NCBI GenBank assembly: GCA_022385805.1
Contig: MU277705.1
Location: 117,458-181,457, forward strand
Source: Pilatotrama ljubarskyi
Lineage: Eukaryota; Basidiomycota; Agaricomycetes; Polyporales; Polyporaceae
DNA length: 64,000 nucleotides
Direction: 5' to 3'
Under the pieces are notes generated by a model. It was not told where the DNA came from. It worked only from the letters and a program-made list of their open reading frames with translations, and ran no database searches. Each line of letters opens with the position of its first letter. Position 1 is the stretch's first letter. Shown one piece after another: positions 33,266-45,276 of this stretch. The position numbers were made by a program, and so were the translations under genes.

Positions 33266-36171
33266 ATGGCTGATCACGGTGATGCCCCATCCTCAGATTT
33301 TTTCTCGTCCGGGTTTGCACGCCCTCGACCCCGGGACACGCCTCGCACACCTAGCCCAGAGGGTTCTCGAAACCCTCCAGATACCACCGGCCTTTTCCAT
33401 CGCTCGAGATCCTCCAACCTCCTCGCCGAAACTATCGAACGTCTCAAGCACACTACACCTCCCAACGACGCCTCTCCCGCGGGACGAAAGGCGTACCATC
33501 AGTCGACGATCCACTCCTCCGTTCAGCACCCTCCGCTTTCAGACCGGCGACGCGATTTCCGCCTCAGTATGAGCGGCAAGATAGTGATCGTCACCTACGA
33601 CGAGATGTTGGAGCAATACGTCCCTGCCCCCACTACTGAGGACGGTAGACACCTACCGGAGCCGCTCCAGGAGCTGAACCAGCTCGATTTCAAGGACGTC
33701 CCGAAGCCACTTGAGAAGGACATGTACACCCCGTTGGTAAGTCTCCAGATTCTTCACATATGCCAACTACTTATGATGGGCGCGGTAGGCGACTGCACTC
33801 AACCAATCCTGGCTCATAGGAGAAGAATACGTCGTCCGTTCCACTCCTAACAAAGCCGACTCAGATGTCCGTTCCAACGAAAAGGTCGACGGTGGTGTAT
33901 ATAGAGCAGGGAATGTGCCGCCCGCAGATCAGGAACGCACGAAGTGGTCGGATATCGAACTTCCCATCGAATGCAAGACGCACCCTACCAGCGACGATCC
34001 GTTCGAAGACAACGAGGAGAAGAAAGGAGCGCCTGAGCCCATGTCCAGCGACCGTAGGAAAGTCCTCGGCCAGATGATGTCCTATGCGTCCCTCGTATTC
34101 GAAAACCAACACAGGACTCACGTCTTGACCCTCGTCGTCCTCGGCAAGATGGCGCGCATAGTCCGATGGGATCGATCGGGTGTCATCGCTTCAAACAAGT
34201 TCGACTACGTGAAAGAGCCCATCAAGCTCGCCAGGTTCATATGGCGTTTCGCTCGCCTCACCCCCGAGCTGCGTGGACACGATTCCACGGCCGAGCTCGT
34301 GCATCCTGGCAGCGAAGACTACGAACTTATGGAGGATCGGGCCTACCGGCCGATACTACACCCCGATGGAAGTGCCGTTGCCGATCATGCACGTCGCATG
34401 TTCGCCGAGTCTTTACAAGGGAACGCTCCGCGTTGGCGCCTCCGAGTAGGCGGCAAGGATGACCCGCATTACTTCTTGGTCGGCGCTCCTCACTTCTCCG
34501 CATCCGGGCTCGCAGGTCGTGGCACCCGGGGATATGTAGCCCTCGACGCGGCCTCTCCAGACGGTCCCTTCGTGTATCTCAAGGACGCGTGGCGGGTAGC
34601 GCACGATCGGATCCAACAGGAAGGCGAAACCCTCCAGCATCTCAACAGCGACGACAATGGCGGTCCTGTAACCGGCGTTCCGACGCTCCTGTACCACGGC
34701 GATGTCGACGAACAGGTCACCGAGTCTCAGAACGCTTGGCGTCGGAAGCATCCCCAGCAACCGACATGTCCGCTCAAGACACACCGCCACTATCGGCTCG
34801 TGGTGAAGGAAGTGGGACTTTCGATGAGCACGTTCCGCTCAGTTCGCGAACTCGTCGGAATGCTTGCTGCGTGTATAGAGGGTACGTCCGCGCCGCCGTT
34901 CAGTTGTCCTCGACGTTATATAGTGCTGAAATCCTTCATAGCACATCGCCATGCTTACACGCGCAAGGGCTACCTCCACCGAGACATCAGCGCGGGCAAT
35001 GTCCTCATCTATCCGCGACCCACCAAAATGCCCAACGGCACGATCAAGGAACTCCGTGTTGGCCTTCTTACCGACTGGGAATTGGCGAAGAACATCTGTG
35101 ATACCCAGGAAGGACCACGGCAGCCAGATCGGACGGTAGGCAACATCTGAAGCTCCATATCTATGCGGCAGAACTGAAGGCATTCTCTTTATAGGGTACA
35201 TGGCAATTCATGTCAGCATCGTCGCTCTTGAATACATCTAAGAGGATCATTGTGCAAGACGACATGGAGTCGTTCTTCCACATCTTGCTCTACTTCGCCA
35301 TCCGCTTCGTCCCTCACAACTGTCAAGATGTCGCCCAGTTCATGGATATCTACTTCGACGGACACACCCACGAGAACGGCGTCTACTTCGGAGGAGAGAA
35401 GAAACTCAACTCCATGCGTAATGGCCTGGTTACGACGCTGAAGGGGGACGTGCTCACCTTCTTCGTCCGTCACCCACCGCGTGACCTCCGCGCAGCGAAC
35501 GCGCCGTCGCTTCCCGCAGGTAACAAAGATTCTCGTAACGTTGTATATCGGTATTAACGCCCCCTCCATTGAATGCAGGTTCTGTGGAACAACCTGCTGC
35601 AGCGACTGGGAATACTGTCAACGATGACCCAGAAGGCCCACCGTTGGAACCTTCGCCGCGGGTTCCCACCAAGCTGACCGTCAAACACCCTATCAATGAC
35701 ATCTTAGGCGACCTCCTAGACCGCATCAAGGCGCATTACACGCTACATGTCCCTATCGAGGCGGGGAAAGAGGTTGACGCATCGTCACTTCCTGAAGCCA
35801 TTATGACGGATACTTCCGACGCCTTGCTCAGCGAAGGGACCGACGCGTTGATGGAGCTCAAACCGGTTTCAAGTAAACAGCCGACCTTGCGTGCCAATGC
35901 CAGACAGAAGGTGCCGCATGGAGCCGACCAGGAGACGGCCGAGCTGGCGGCCGAGCTCGGCGATCAGGAGCAGTTCGGTGCTATCTTTTGGAGCTACTAC
36001 AGCATGCAAGACATCTGGCCCCGCTTCGCAGATATCATTACCGACCAGCTCGACCCCGACTATCGTCGCAAGAACGAGCTGACGACCCTTCAAGGCACGA
36101 AGCGATCGCGCATCGATGACGACCTCCCTAGTGAGGCTCGTTCTTCGAAGCAGAGTCGCAGCATGCGCTAG
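33266..36171 (+). CDS. FunK1-family fungal protein kinase
   Basis: FunK1 is a kinase family greatly expanded in multicellular basidiomycetes; substrates are unknown. The start MADHGDAPSSDF is followed by a disordered Ser/Pro region. Then comes the conserved N-terminal part (YDEMLEQYVPAP, then after the intron 33737-33829 GEEYVVRSTP) and a central FunK1 core (KVLGQMMSYASLVFENQHRTHV, LVVLGKMARIVRWDRSG). The catalytic loop GYLHRDISAGNVLI is near 34.97-35.01 kb, with catalytic Asp and Asn present. The DFG position reads LLTDWELAKN, and after an intron GTWQFMSA supplies the APE-like region. The C-terminal exon adds an acidic helical tail ending RSSKQSRSMR. The N-lobe lysine is not obvious by eye. 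The gene ends about 0.7 kb from the kinase pseudogene on the other strand. Confidence 0.9.
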
Positions 36172-36829
36172 GCTTCCAAGACCTCACTCTGGCACGTCCC
36201 TTTTCATCCCGCTAGCCTGGGTGCTGGGGGACGCACATACCATCTTTGCTATGCTTCCTCGCATATACTGTCCATGTATACCACCTTCTGCGCTCGGACT
36301 GCTACCCCGGTAGTATGTGTACACACCCCACTCGCTCTGACATCCCGCCTTTCCCCCTCTGCACGCTTACTATACCATCTTCATTCTTGTTACCCTCGCA
36401 GCTGGCTGTATCTCCTGCCATGTCTCATACTCAGCGCCTGTACCGTCTGCAATCCAAGTCTGTCATGATCTATGTTGAAGGTGCTGCTAATTGCCTGGCT
36501 CTCTTGCCGCCAAGGCTTGCAGAGGCCGTACCGCACCGCTTCTGGAGCATCCGCGCACACCACAGCTTCGTTGCACCGTACCTACACGATGCTTTTCCCA
36601 TCTTCGTGAACGGTGGTCGCTCACTTTAAGTTGGAACAGGTCAGATTGTATTGGTTTCTGGGTTCCCGTGAGGGCTGACTCGGATCTGATCATGGTCATT
36701 CGTAGATGATAGATACCCCAACTTGAAGGGTTGCAGAGATAGCGTAACGACGGGATACTGTACAGACATACAGGAAAGCGGGACCGGCTCGTGTCTCCCG
36801 ATTATCCTGGGATTAGGTATATCGCAACA
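36172..36829. other. Intergenic, 3' flank of FunK1 gene
   Basis: No supported gene. Short frames (36246-36629 on the plus strand, 36487-36699 on the minus strand) show no family sequence. Confidence 0.35.
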
Positions 36830-37965
36830 TAATCCCACCATACGCGAGTACACTGATGAATGGACCTTTCAATGAGCTCCACTACAAGGCAGAGACGTCG
36901 GATGACGGCGAGAATCTGAAAAGCACGACGCGCCATAGGCCGGCATCGGCAGATAGTGGTGCATCCCTCGCTCGTCGCCCAAGAGCCACTGGTGAATCCG
37001 GCGCGCGACCCACGGGGGCGAGCCGTCATGTCACTATAAAGTAATTACCCTGAGGGGCCTTGAGCGCTTTGCACTGACGGAGTGTCTGGGGAGCACCTCC
37101 GAGCCCACCTTCATTAGCCCTTCCCATACGTATGCAAGGCAATGCACATCCCCGACGTATGGATCGACTCCTCCATTTTGAGCGGCGGGGGAACCTGGGT
37201 GAGCGGGAGGGATACGGCGGGCTGCTCTCCGGGGCCCAGGGGGAAATGTCGGGAGTGGTGGTACTCGATGGTGTACATCCGTCCTGGTACGATGCGGGTG
37301 TCGAGTTCGGGCTCGTGCTCAAGGCCGTGGAGAGCGTTTCTGGTACAGATGTCTGATCTCGCGGTCGTCATGAAGCGTCAAGGGCAAATAGACGGCGTGT
37401 GTAGCCTGCTTCCCAGGTGTGCGACCCTGCAATCGTGCAAGAGGGCGACAGCGTAGATTGCATCCTCATTGACTGAGACTGCTATGAGAATAATATACGC
37501 ACCGAGTCGACCATCTCCAGGGAGACGTCCACGACGGCGCACAGAGCAACACGAAACGAACAGCTATGCGCTAACTCCTCGACGTAAGGCATCGAAAGGA
37601 GCTGCGGCTTTGTGCCAGTGGACTTCAAGCTGATGATCTCGAAGGGCACAGTAGTTGACCTGGACATGGCTGCGGATCGCGCCCGAGTCTTTCGTAAATC
37701 TGGTCTTCGTCCGTCTCGGGTCCGAGCAGTGTGACGACGAAAACGGGCGCGTCCCGCGTGATATGGCTGCTGAAGTTTGTGCTGTGGACGTACGTACTAT
37801 ATTAGTATCGTTCCGTCAACGTTCACCTACCGTGTCAACTTAGGGCCATGCTCACCGGTTTGAAGCATTCAGTGGGCACGATTCCGCGCTCCTTATGCTC
37901 TCGTAGGTTCTGCAGTCATATAGGGATTCCCAGGCAGTCTAGCTAGCTATCGAAGCGTCAGGCTC
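36830..37965 (-). pseudogene. Decayed inverted copy of the atypical kinase at 20-21.2 kb
   Basis: Reading the minus strand gives the same order of segments as the intact copy. First is LGIP...LQNL with a TGA where the intact gene has a tryptophan codon, then ERGIVPTECFKP. Next comes VFVVTLLGPETDEDQIYERLGRDPQ, where the frame shifts before TVPFEII. MPYVEELAHS, a tiny exon AVALLHDCRVAHL, and DICTRNALHGLE with IVPGRMYTIEYHHSRHF follow. A second frameshift precedes VDPYVGDVHCLAYVWEGLMK, and the copy ends with the CRPMARRAFQIL region. Intron positions match the intact gene, so it arose by DNA duplication and not by retroposition. At least one nonsense and two frameshift lesions make it a pseudogene. 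The Tyr-His-His-Ser motif is retained. Confidence 0.8.
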
Positions 37966-38352
37966 CCACCTTTAGGCTTCGCGAGGCGACGGCGCTTCAC
38001 CATTCGTGCTGTATATGATTCCGCTGCCTTTCGGTTGAGAGACTCACTGTAGCCGCACTGCCTCCTTCGCGTCTGGCCGGTTTTGCCTTTGGACAGTATC
38101 CGAACACCGAATTCACTGGGTGACCGGCGCGCACTTGTCAGGGATAGCAGATCGATGAACTAAAAAACGGTAGCCATGGATAAGACAGTGCGAAGCTTTG
38201 CACGGCCTTCAGGCTCTCATGAGTGCGTATACATCATATTGCCAACGATGTGATGATGCGACAGTCCAATGTAAAGTCTGGGTATATGCGCGTTGAGCAT
38301 GTGGCATGATACAGAAGCGTCCGAGTGGCTCACGTACAGCCATCAAAATCCT
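37966..38352. other. Intergenic
   Basis: Nothing recognisable. It lies between the 5' side of the kinase pseudogene and the stop codon of the p31comet-like gene. Confidence 0.35.
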
Positions 38353-40148
38353 TCACCAGTCCGCGAAGCCGACGATCTTGCCCTCCCAGGACCACCAGAT
38401 CTCCTCGTCGTCGGAGTCGCCTTCCCTTAACTCATCATCCTCCTCCTCCCCCCCGCCGTTCTCCGCCTCTACAGCCGCTCGACGCGCCTGGGCAGCAGCG
38501 AACGCGGACCCAGCGCGACACCCGATCCACGCGCCCTCCGTCTTCACTCCCCGCCCCTTCTTCCTCCCATCCTGTCTCCCTTGCTCGCCCCGCGCCCCAG
38601 CGTCGAGCAAGAACGCCTCCAGCACGTCATCGAGCGTGCGCGTGAGGTTCTGGCGCGCGACCCACGCGGGGTGCGTGAAGCGGCGCGGGGCGCGGAGGTA
38701 GACGTGCGTCTGTGTGGGCGCGAGCTCGGAGGCCATGTCCGCGCCGGCGCCGGAGGGGTCTGCCCAGGCGGTCATGAGCGTGCGTGAGAGGAGACGCTCG
38801 GCGGCGCGGAGGGCGGCTTGTTCTTGGGCGTAGGTGAGTGTTGGGGCGGGGGCGGGGGCAGGAGAAGTTCTGCGGGAGGCGCAGGCGGAGGCGGAAGAGG
38901 CTGGTGGGGGCGCTGCCGGTGCGGCGGGGCGGTTGGATGGTGAGGTGGAGGTCGAAGATAGCGGTGCTTCACGACGCGCGGTGGGTAGCACTTTGAAGAA
39001 CGTTTGCGGTGAAGGGATTGACTCTGGCGAGGGCGCGAGAGAACGAGTCGGGGGTTCTGGCGATGGTGAGCGGGACGCAGGCGGACCTTGGGCCGAGTCG
39101 GTCTCGCACTCTGCGTCGCTGTCTAGTTCGTCTAACTCATCTTCCTCCTCAGTCGTAACGTCGCTATCACGCTCGGAGTCTTCGTCGTCGCTGTCGTGTT
39201 CGCTCCCCTCTGCTTCTTCCTCATCCTCGTCCTCGTCTGTGTTATCCTCGTCTTCTTCATCGGTACTCTCGATGTCAACCGAAGCGTCATCTTCGGACTC
39301 CTCTGAAGCATGTGCGGACGGCGCGTCCGCGCGCTCGCCCCACACCTTCACGTCGAGACCGTCGATTGTGAGCAAGATCCTCGCGCGCGCGGCGCCCACG
39401 CTAGGGCCCACCACGAACATGAGGTGCGCCGTTCCGCGCTGAGCAGCGCCGGACGTCCCAGCCTGCGAGATCTTCTGGCTGTTCTCGTCGCTCGGGTTCG
39501 CGTCTGGCGCAGCCTTGCTCCTGGCGGACTTGCACTTGGCATATGCGGTAGAGAGGGCGACGAAGGTGGTTTGGAGGTGGGAGGAGAGGATGTCGAATGT
39601 GGCGAGGAGCTCTTCGCGCTTCTTGGCGGCTTTTGGGTTGGAGGTACCTCGGGGCATACGAGCGAGCTGTGCGACGGGACTGAGGAGCAGTCAGAGAGTC
39701 AAGCGTAGCACAGACCACGCTGCGCTACTCACAGGGGAACTTGGCTTTTGAGGAAGAGGGTATGCCCGAGCAGCGCTAAGGATAGGGCGGCAGCCATGGT
39801 ATGTGAGACCGAGGGGGTGTCTAGAACGACCGTCGGGACATTCAGGCGGTCCATAAAGGCAGACCCCTCCTGCTCGTGCTCGCCTGTTGGGCGGTCCTCA
39901 GTTTTGGGAGGGAGGGATGGAGGAGGGACGGGTGGTATGTTGTGGCTAATGGATTCCTTGAGCGCAGAGACAGACTTTGCGGTCTCTGTGCCCGGAGAGC
40001 GAGCGGGCGGAGGAGAAGCAGCGGGTGCCAAAATCATCTTGGAATATAGTTGTGCAGTGTTTGCGACCTGGCGAGAGCAGTAGAGGTCGTATGCGAGGAG
40101 AGAGCGGCGGAGTGGTTCAAGCTCGTAGGCTTTCACAAGCGCGCGCAA
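38353..40148 (-). CDS. p31comet-like (MAD2L1-binding-protein-like) protein with long acidic insert
   Basis: Two exons: 40148-39729 and one ending at 38353, joined by a short intron that makes SQVPLPVAQLARMP. Seen: an N-terminal helical region; then VPTVVLDTPSVSHTMAAALSL leading into LLGHTLFLKSQVPLPVAQL. A helix follows (REELLATFDILSSHLQTTFVAL), then a strand pair (AHLMFVVGPSVGAARARILL). A very acidic Glu/Asp/Ser block of about 90 residues follows. The C-terminal strands are HVYLRAPRRFTHPAW and finally IWWSWEGKIVGFADW. The 'QLPLPYEQL' segment plus following helix, and the aromatic end, resemble animal p31comet, a HORMA-fold adaptor that brings Mad2 and meiotic HORMADs to the Pch2/TRIP13 ATPase. 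This is inference from pattern and order of elements, not from an alignment. Alternative: an unrelated disordered acidic nuclear protein. Confidence 0.5.
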
Positions 40149-41515
40149 GCCACCGTGTCCACATTGACGCGCCCGTCACGTGTTCGTGGTTTAGGGCAGG
40201 CTTTGGCGCGCGCCCATAAATCTTCGCGTCCCTCACGACCCCCAAGCACCTCGTCTCTTTCTTCCATCCACTCTCAATGCTACACTGTGGTATGGTATAT
40301 TATAAGACTTCGCGCTGTCTGCCTAGCTGTGGCTCGTGAGATCTCCTTCCAGTTCATGGCTGCCGTGTTCTCTCAGCTTTCTCTTTGCTTTGCTTCAAAC
40401 CTCTCAATCCACTCGCCAATGCCTGGAGACACGGTTTTCAATACCTTCGTCTCCTCTACTCGTGATGTGGAAGATCAATCATCGGCTCCCTCCACGCTCG
40501 ACCGTTCCGACTCCGCGTTGACTCCGTGGACGGTTGAGCACTAAGAGGAGCCGACACTCTTTCCTGTATTCTACAATTTTTATCAATGTTGTATGTCTCG
40601 TACTCGCTGTTGTGCAAGAATGCACCGAACAACCGCACTGGATTCGAGTGCTGGCTTGCGTCATCCAACGCTTGAGAAACAGGAGGCCCATCGACATCCC
40701 CTGATGGAGGCAGACACGAGCATCTCTTTGCGTTGATTCAATCATTGAGATGCATGTTCGCATCGGGCGTACTGTCTCGCATGTCTCGGCGACTTCAAAG
40801 CATCTTGACCAATGTGTCCCCTCTGTGCATCAACAGCGCAACGAGTTCCTCGAAGTTTTCTGTACCCATATGCGTGTCGCATGTGCGCAATATATACCAC
40901 ATATCCCGATGGCAATGCCTTCCCCGAGCATCAGCTCAGTTTTGTATCCCGCTGATTCTTTCCCTCCGGTCGTAGAGGTAATTCTAATAGTCAAGGCGCA
41001 CTCTGACGCGTGAACTACAGCGCGTGCCCCCGCTCGCGATCGGTGAAGCCCGCATCCATGCCGTTAAACGTTTGCGGACGTCAGACTTCCGGGAAGTCGA
41101 TGAAGTCTTACAACCTACAAGAATAGCACGATAAGACTCGGACCAACGCAGCGACCATTATTACCCTGCGTCTCGCGAGGATTCCGAACCACGCGGGACC
41201 ATCATCTCTTTCGAAACTGATGGTGCGCGAGCCACATGGTGAGCGCTTGAGCTCCCCAGTTCCCCCATCTTCTTCCCGTCGGATCCAGGGCATTGGATGT
41301 CCTTGGATCACTCGACCTGCAAAGAAGGTCGCTTGCCAGAATGTAGCCGACGGAGCCGCTCGTCCATAAATACGAGAGCACTCGAGAAGATGACCGCCTT
41401 GACGTCCCGAACGCCCTCTGCCCGTGGTCGACACCTCCACTCTCCGATACCTACGGGTAAGCGGTATCCAGATACACTCTCCAAACGTTGCTGATACCGT
41501 CTCTCCAGCCTGAAG
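40149..41515. other. Intergenic, divergent promoters
   Basis: About 1.37 kb between the start codons of the p31comet-like gene and the first S10 gene. It contains a TATTATAAG sequence near 40.30 kb. No gene is supported; open frames antisense to the S10 first exon (41108-41721) are shadows. Confidence 0.35.
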
Positions 41516-44260
41516 ATGTTTGGCACGCTCGCGCGCGCCCTGTTGCCTCTCCTTGGCGCGACCGCTCTCGCGGGGTCGTACGCGTCCGTAGACGCGAAGT
41601 TTGTCACGAAGGCGGAGCTGCACGCGAAGCAGGCTGAGGCCGCCGCGCGCATCAAGGCGAACTTCCCCCGCGCGGCTACGCCCAACGCCGGCACTGGCGT
41701 GAAGAACATCACATTTACCAACCCGCGCGCGTCTGGTGCGTCGTTACTTCCCTCGCTCGCATTTGTTTGCTTTGGCTAGCCTGGCAGGAAATGCTGACTT
41801 TAGTCGTGCTCGACAGAGTTCTATGTGGACGGAACGACGATCCCGGACGTAGACTGGGACATTGGGCCCAGCTGGTCCGGGCTTCTGCCTATCAGCAGCG
41901 ATCCGAACGAGACCCGCCAGGTGAGCCCGTCGCCTCCGTCGTCGTCTCCCCTTCGTCGCCTCCATATGCTCTGTGGCCGATTCCGGAAGCTGACTGCCCA
42001 CGGCCCCACGCGCGCTCTGTGTTGACCCGCCCTTCGATCCTGGACTCCGCCTGTGCTTCGCACGTTCGGCGACGTTCTTGCACCTTCGCCCGCGCATCTA
42101 TCGCCGCTGCTCCGCGTGCATCTTCATCCGCATTTGCGTCCGTGCTCCGTGTCGCGATGTATAGCTCTTCTTCTGGTTCTTCCCGCCCGGCCCGCAGGGA
42201 AGCCTGGACGATCTCATCTTCTGGTGCGTCATACTCTCGGTGCTTGTCCTCCGCTTATCGCGTGCGCGCGGACGTGCCTGCTGTCTGTCGTAACGCTGCA
42301 GACATGGCGCACGCGGCAGCGTGGGAGGATGAGGGCAGAGAACGGTCAGCTGACCATGAGTTCTTGTGTACAGGACCAACGGAGGACCGGGGTGCTCTTC
42401 ATTGGAGGGCCTCCTGCAAGAAAACGGGGTGAGTGGACTGCGAACGTCTGGTGATGTATGCGGCGTGTGTTGATGCGTATGGGGCGATGTACAGCCGTTC
42501 CAATGGTCCTACGGCCAGGCGCACCCGACGCAGAACGAGTTCAGCTGGACGAACCTGTCGAGCATCTTGTTCGTCGAGCAGCCCGTCGGTACTGGTTTCT
42601 CGCTCGGCAAGCCGAATATCTCTGTACGTTCTCCCTCGCTGCGCAAAGCTGGCGATGGAGGATGGTTGCTGATGGTGGAAGGTAGAATGAGGACCAGCTG
42701 GCGGCGCAGCTTGTCGGCTTCATGCAGCAGTTCTTGGACGTGTTCCAGGAGCTGCAGGGGAAGAAGTTGTACTTGACTGGAGAGAGCGTCAGTCTATCGA
42801 ATTCTTCTCTAGGCGACAGGGTACTGACGATATGCGCAGTACGCTGGCATGTATGTGCCTTGTGAGTCAAGATTTGAGAACACAGCAGGCCCTAGCAGGC
42901 TGCAGGAGCGGAGCTGACCCCCCTATCCAGACATCGCCAACTACATCTTCGAGCACCCGACGGCCCTCAACCTCTCACTCACAGGTTTCTGGGTTTCCGA
43001 TCGTGCGTGCTCTGCTTGTGCTGGCGTTCGGACGTGCCCTCATGTGGAGGTCTGCAGCTGTGCTCGGCTGGGACGTCGTCCAGGAGCAGATCCCCGCCGT
43101 CGACTTTGTACACAAGTATGAGAGCGTCTTCTCGTTCAAGTGCGTATTGAGCTTTACACTCCGCTCTGTTGGCGAGGGGCTCACGCGTGCTCCAGCCAAA
43201 CGTTCATGGCGCACCTCGACTCCGTGGCGGCACGCTGCGGGTACGCGGGATACGTCGAGAAGCACGTCACGTTCCCACCAAAGGGACTCTTGCCTCTGCC
43301 TGGCAAGAGCACGGAAGCTGATCCCGGGTGCGATGTCTGGGACGAGATCTTTGACGCTGCCCTTGCGGTTAATCCGGCGTTCAACATCTACCGTATCTTC
43401 GACACAGTAGGCGTCGCGGTCGATTCAACGGTTGGCACAGTGCTGACCTTGTGTGTTCCCAGTGGCCCATTCTGTGGGACGTGCTTGGCTTCCCGTAAGC
43501 GCGCAAGTTCGTCTGAACGAACTCGAAGGACTCACAGTGCACTCCGCAGCGGTTCCTTCTTCCAAGCCCAAAGCCCGATCTACTTCGACCGCGAAGAAGT
43601 GAAGCGAGCGATCCACGCGCCGCTGAACGTGACCTGGGCGGAGTGCTCGGACATCAACGTGTTCACGCGCGGGGGCGACCGCTCGCTCCCGCCGGCGTTC
43701 ACGGTGCTGCCGAGCGTGATCGAGAAGAGCGAGCGCGCGGTGATCGTGCACGGCCTCGCGGACTTTATCCTCATCGCGGAGGGGACACGGATCGTGATCC
43801 AGAAGTGAGTGCGTGCGTTACGTCGTGCCGACGTCAGTGCTGACGTTGGTCGGTTTGTTAGTATGACTTGTGAGTAGATCGCGTGGCGAGGCGTTGCGCA
43901 GTTAGCTGAGCTGCGTGCATTAGGGAACGGCAAGCAAGGTTTCCAAACGCCGATCAAAAACGATAGCTTCATCGTCGAGGGCATGGGAGCGATGGGCACG
44001 GCTCACACCGAGCGTGGTCTCACGTTCTTCGAGGTCGCGCTGAGTGGACACATGTACGTTCATCTTCCCGTTGAGTTGTCCTGGCCGCTGATGCACGATG
44101 ATTGTGTCATGTTTGTCATGCAGGGTACCGCAGTTTTCGCCGAGGGTACGTTCTGCCAGCACCTGCAACTGTCATTTAGTCGCTGACCGTTGGTGTTTTC
44201 TGCGTACAGGCTGCGTTCCAGATCATGGAGTACTTGATGGGCTTCAGGGACACGCCATGA
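41516..44260 (+). CDS. Secreted serine carboxypeptidase, peptidase family S10 (copy 1)
   Basis: Removes C-terminal residues from peptides at acid pH, outside the cell or in the vacuole. MFGTLARALLPLLGATALAGS is a signal peptide. Family blocks appear in order over many short exons: EFYVDGTTIPDVDWDIGPSW, FFPPGPQGSLDDLIF, and [20 protein letters not shown] after a long intron (about 42.22-42.37 kb). LFVEQPVGTGFS follows, then the nucleophile motif GESYAGMYVP, split by an intron near 42.79-42.84 kb. TGFWVSD and GCDVWDEIFDAAL come next. The catalytic Asp lies in VHGLADFILIAEGTR near 43.76 kb and the His in ALSGHMVPQFSPR near 44.05-44.14 kb. The product ends EYLMGFRDTP. It is a tandem duplicate of the next gene with the same exon layout. 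Confidence 0.93.
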
Positions 44261-45276
44261 AAGCATATATCGTACCGTGCCGATCCCTTATATGTGTTGA
44301 GACGGGGTCCTGTATGTGTTGCAATAGTCACTATACGACGATGGACTAGGTTAACGCGGCATGCGGATACAGTATGTGACTTGCGCACGTGCCTGTGACT
44401 AGACGCGTATCTCCGAGCCTTCGTCCTCCTTCCTTCCGACCGTCGATATCGTCTCTTCAATTGTGTTCCGGGGACAACCTTGCTGTCGAGCGTATCAACA
44501 TTCTGCGTACTTGACGCCGACTCTCATCGCCGCTCCAGCTTGCAGGCCTCAAGTGGCGGTATACTACTATGCATCTCGAAGTTCCACGTGTGCTCGTCGA
44601 GTGTGTCAACTGCGCAGCTTCCTTCCGACACGGAGTAGAGTGTATACTAGTTCCATTATCTGTGATAGCATGCCTCCCCGCCTGCCAGAAGTGCCATGAA
44701 GGCTTACGGCGTGCGTCCACGCTCGAAAGACGATGAGGTATAGAACTTTTCCCAGGACCGGCTCCGCAGTCGATGGTAGAGTGCTGAGAACATACTGTAC
44801 TTTGCAGAACACTCGCGCAATGGAGTCTCATTCGCCACGACTGTTGAGAACTGCTCTCCAGGTCAAGTCGCGTCGTCTGCCACCCAGCATCTCTGAAACT
44901 TGTTGGGGAGCCGTGAAGCAAATACTGCGGTGCTTCACCGGTGCTTCTCGAGATAGGGCGATAAGCCAAGGCGACACGACATCGGACTCCCAGGTACGGC
45001 TGCCCGCGTTTCGTAAGATGCTTCCTTTCGTTTGGAACTGCATGCATCATTGTCATGATGGTCCGAACCACATGCCCCCGCCATCTCCGGGCGTGGCCCC
45101 CCTCGGAAGTCATGGTGTCGATTACGGCCTTTGCTTCTCCATCATCGCCATGTATGACGCGCTCATATAGACCGGCCGCCTGAGTGACATCCATCTGTCT
45201 TCGCACTCACCCCCGCTCCCAGAGGTGAGTATTAGGTCGAAGCCGTAGTGTTTCCCTGGGCACACCTGCAGGCGCC
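44261..45276. other. Intergenic between the tandem S10 genes
   Basis: About 1 kb. Several open frames overlap here on both strands, but none resembles an S10 remnant or another family. It presumably contains the terminator of copy 1 and the promoter of copy 2. Confidence 0.35.

Noticed and set aside
41108..41721. Long antisense frames opposite the first exon of S10 copy 1
   Set aside because: They are shadows of the real, strongly conserved S10 coding sequence and its promoter.
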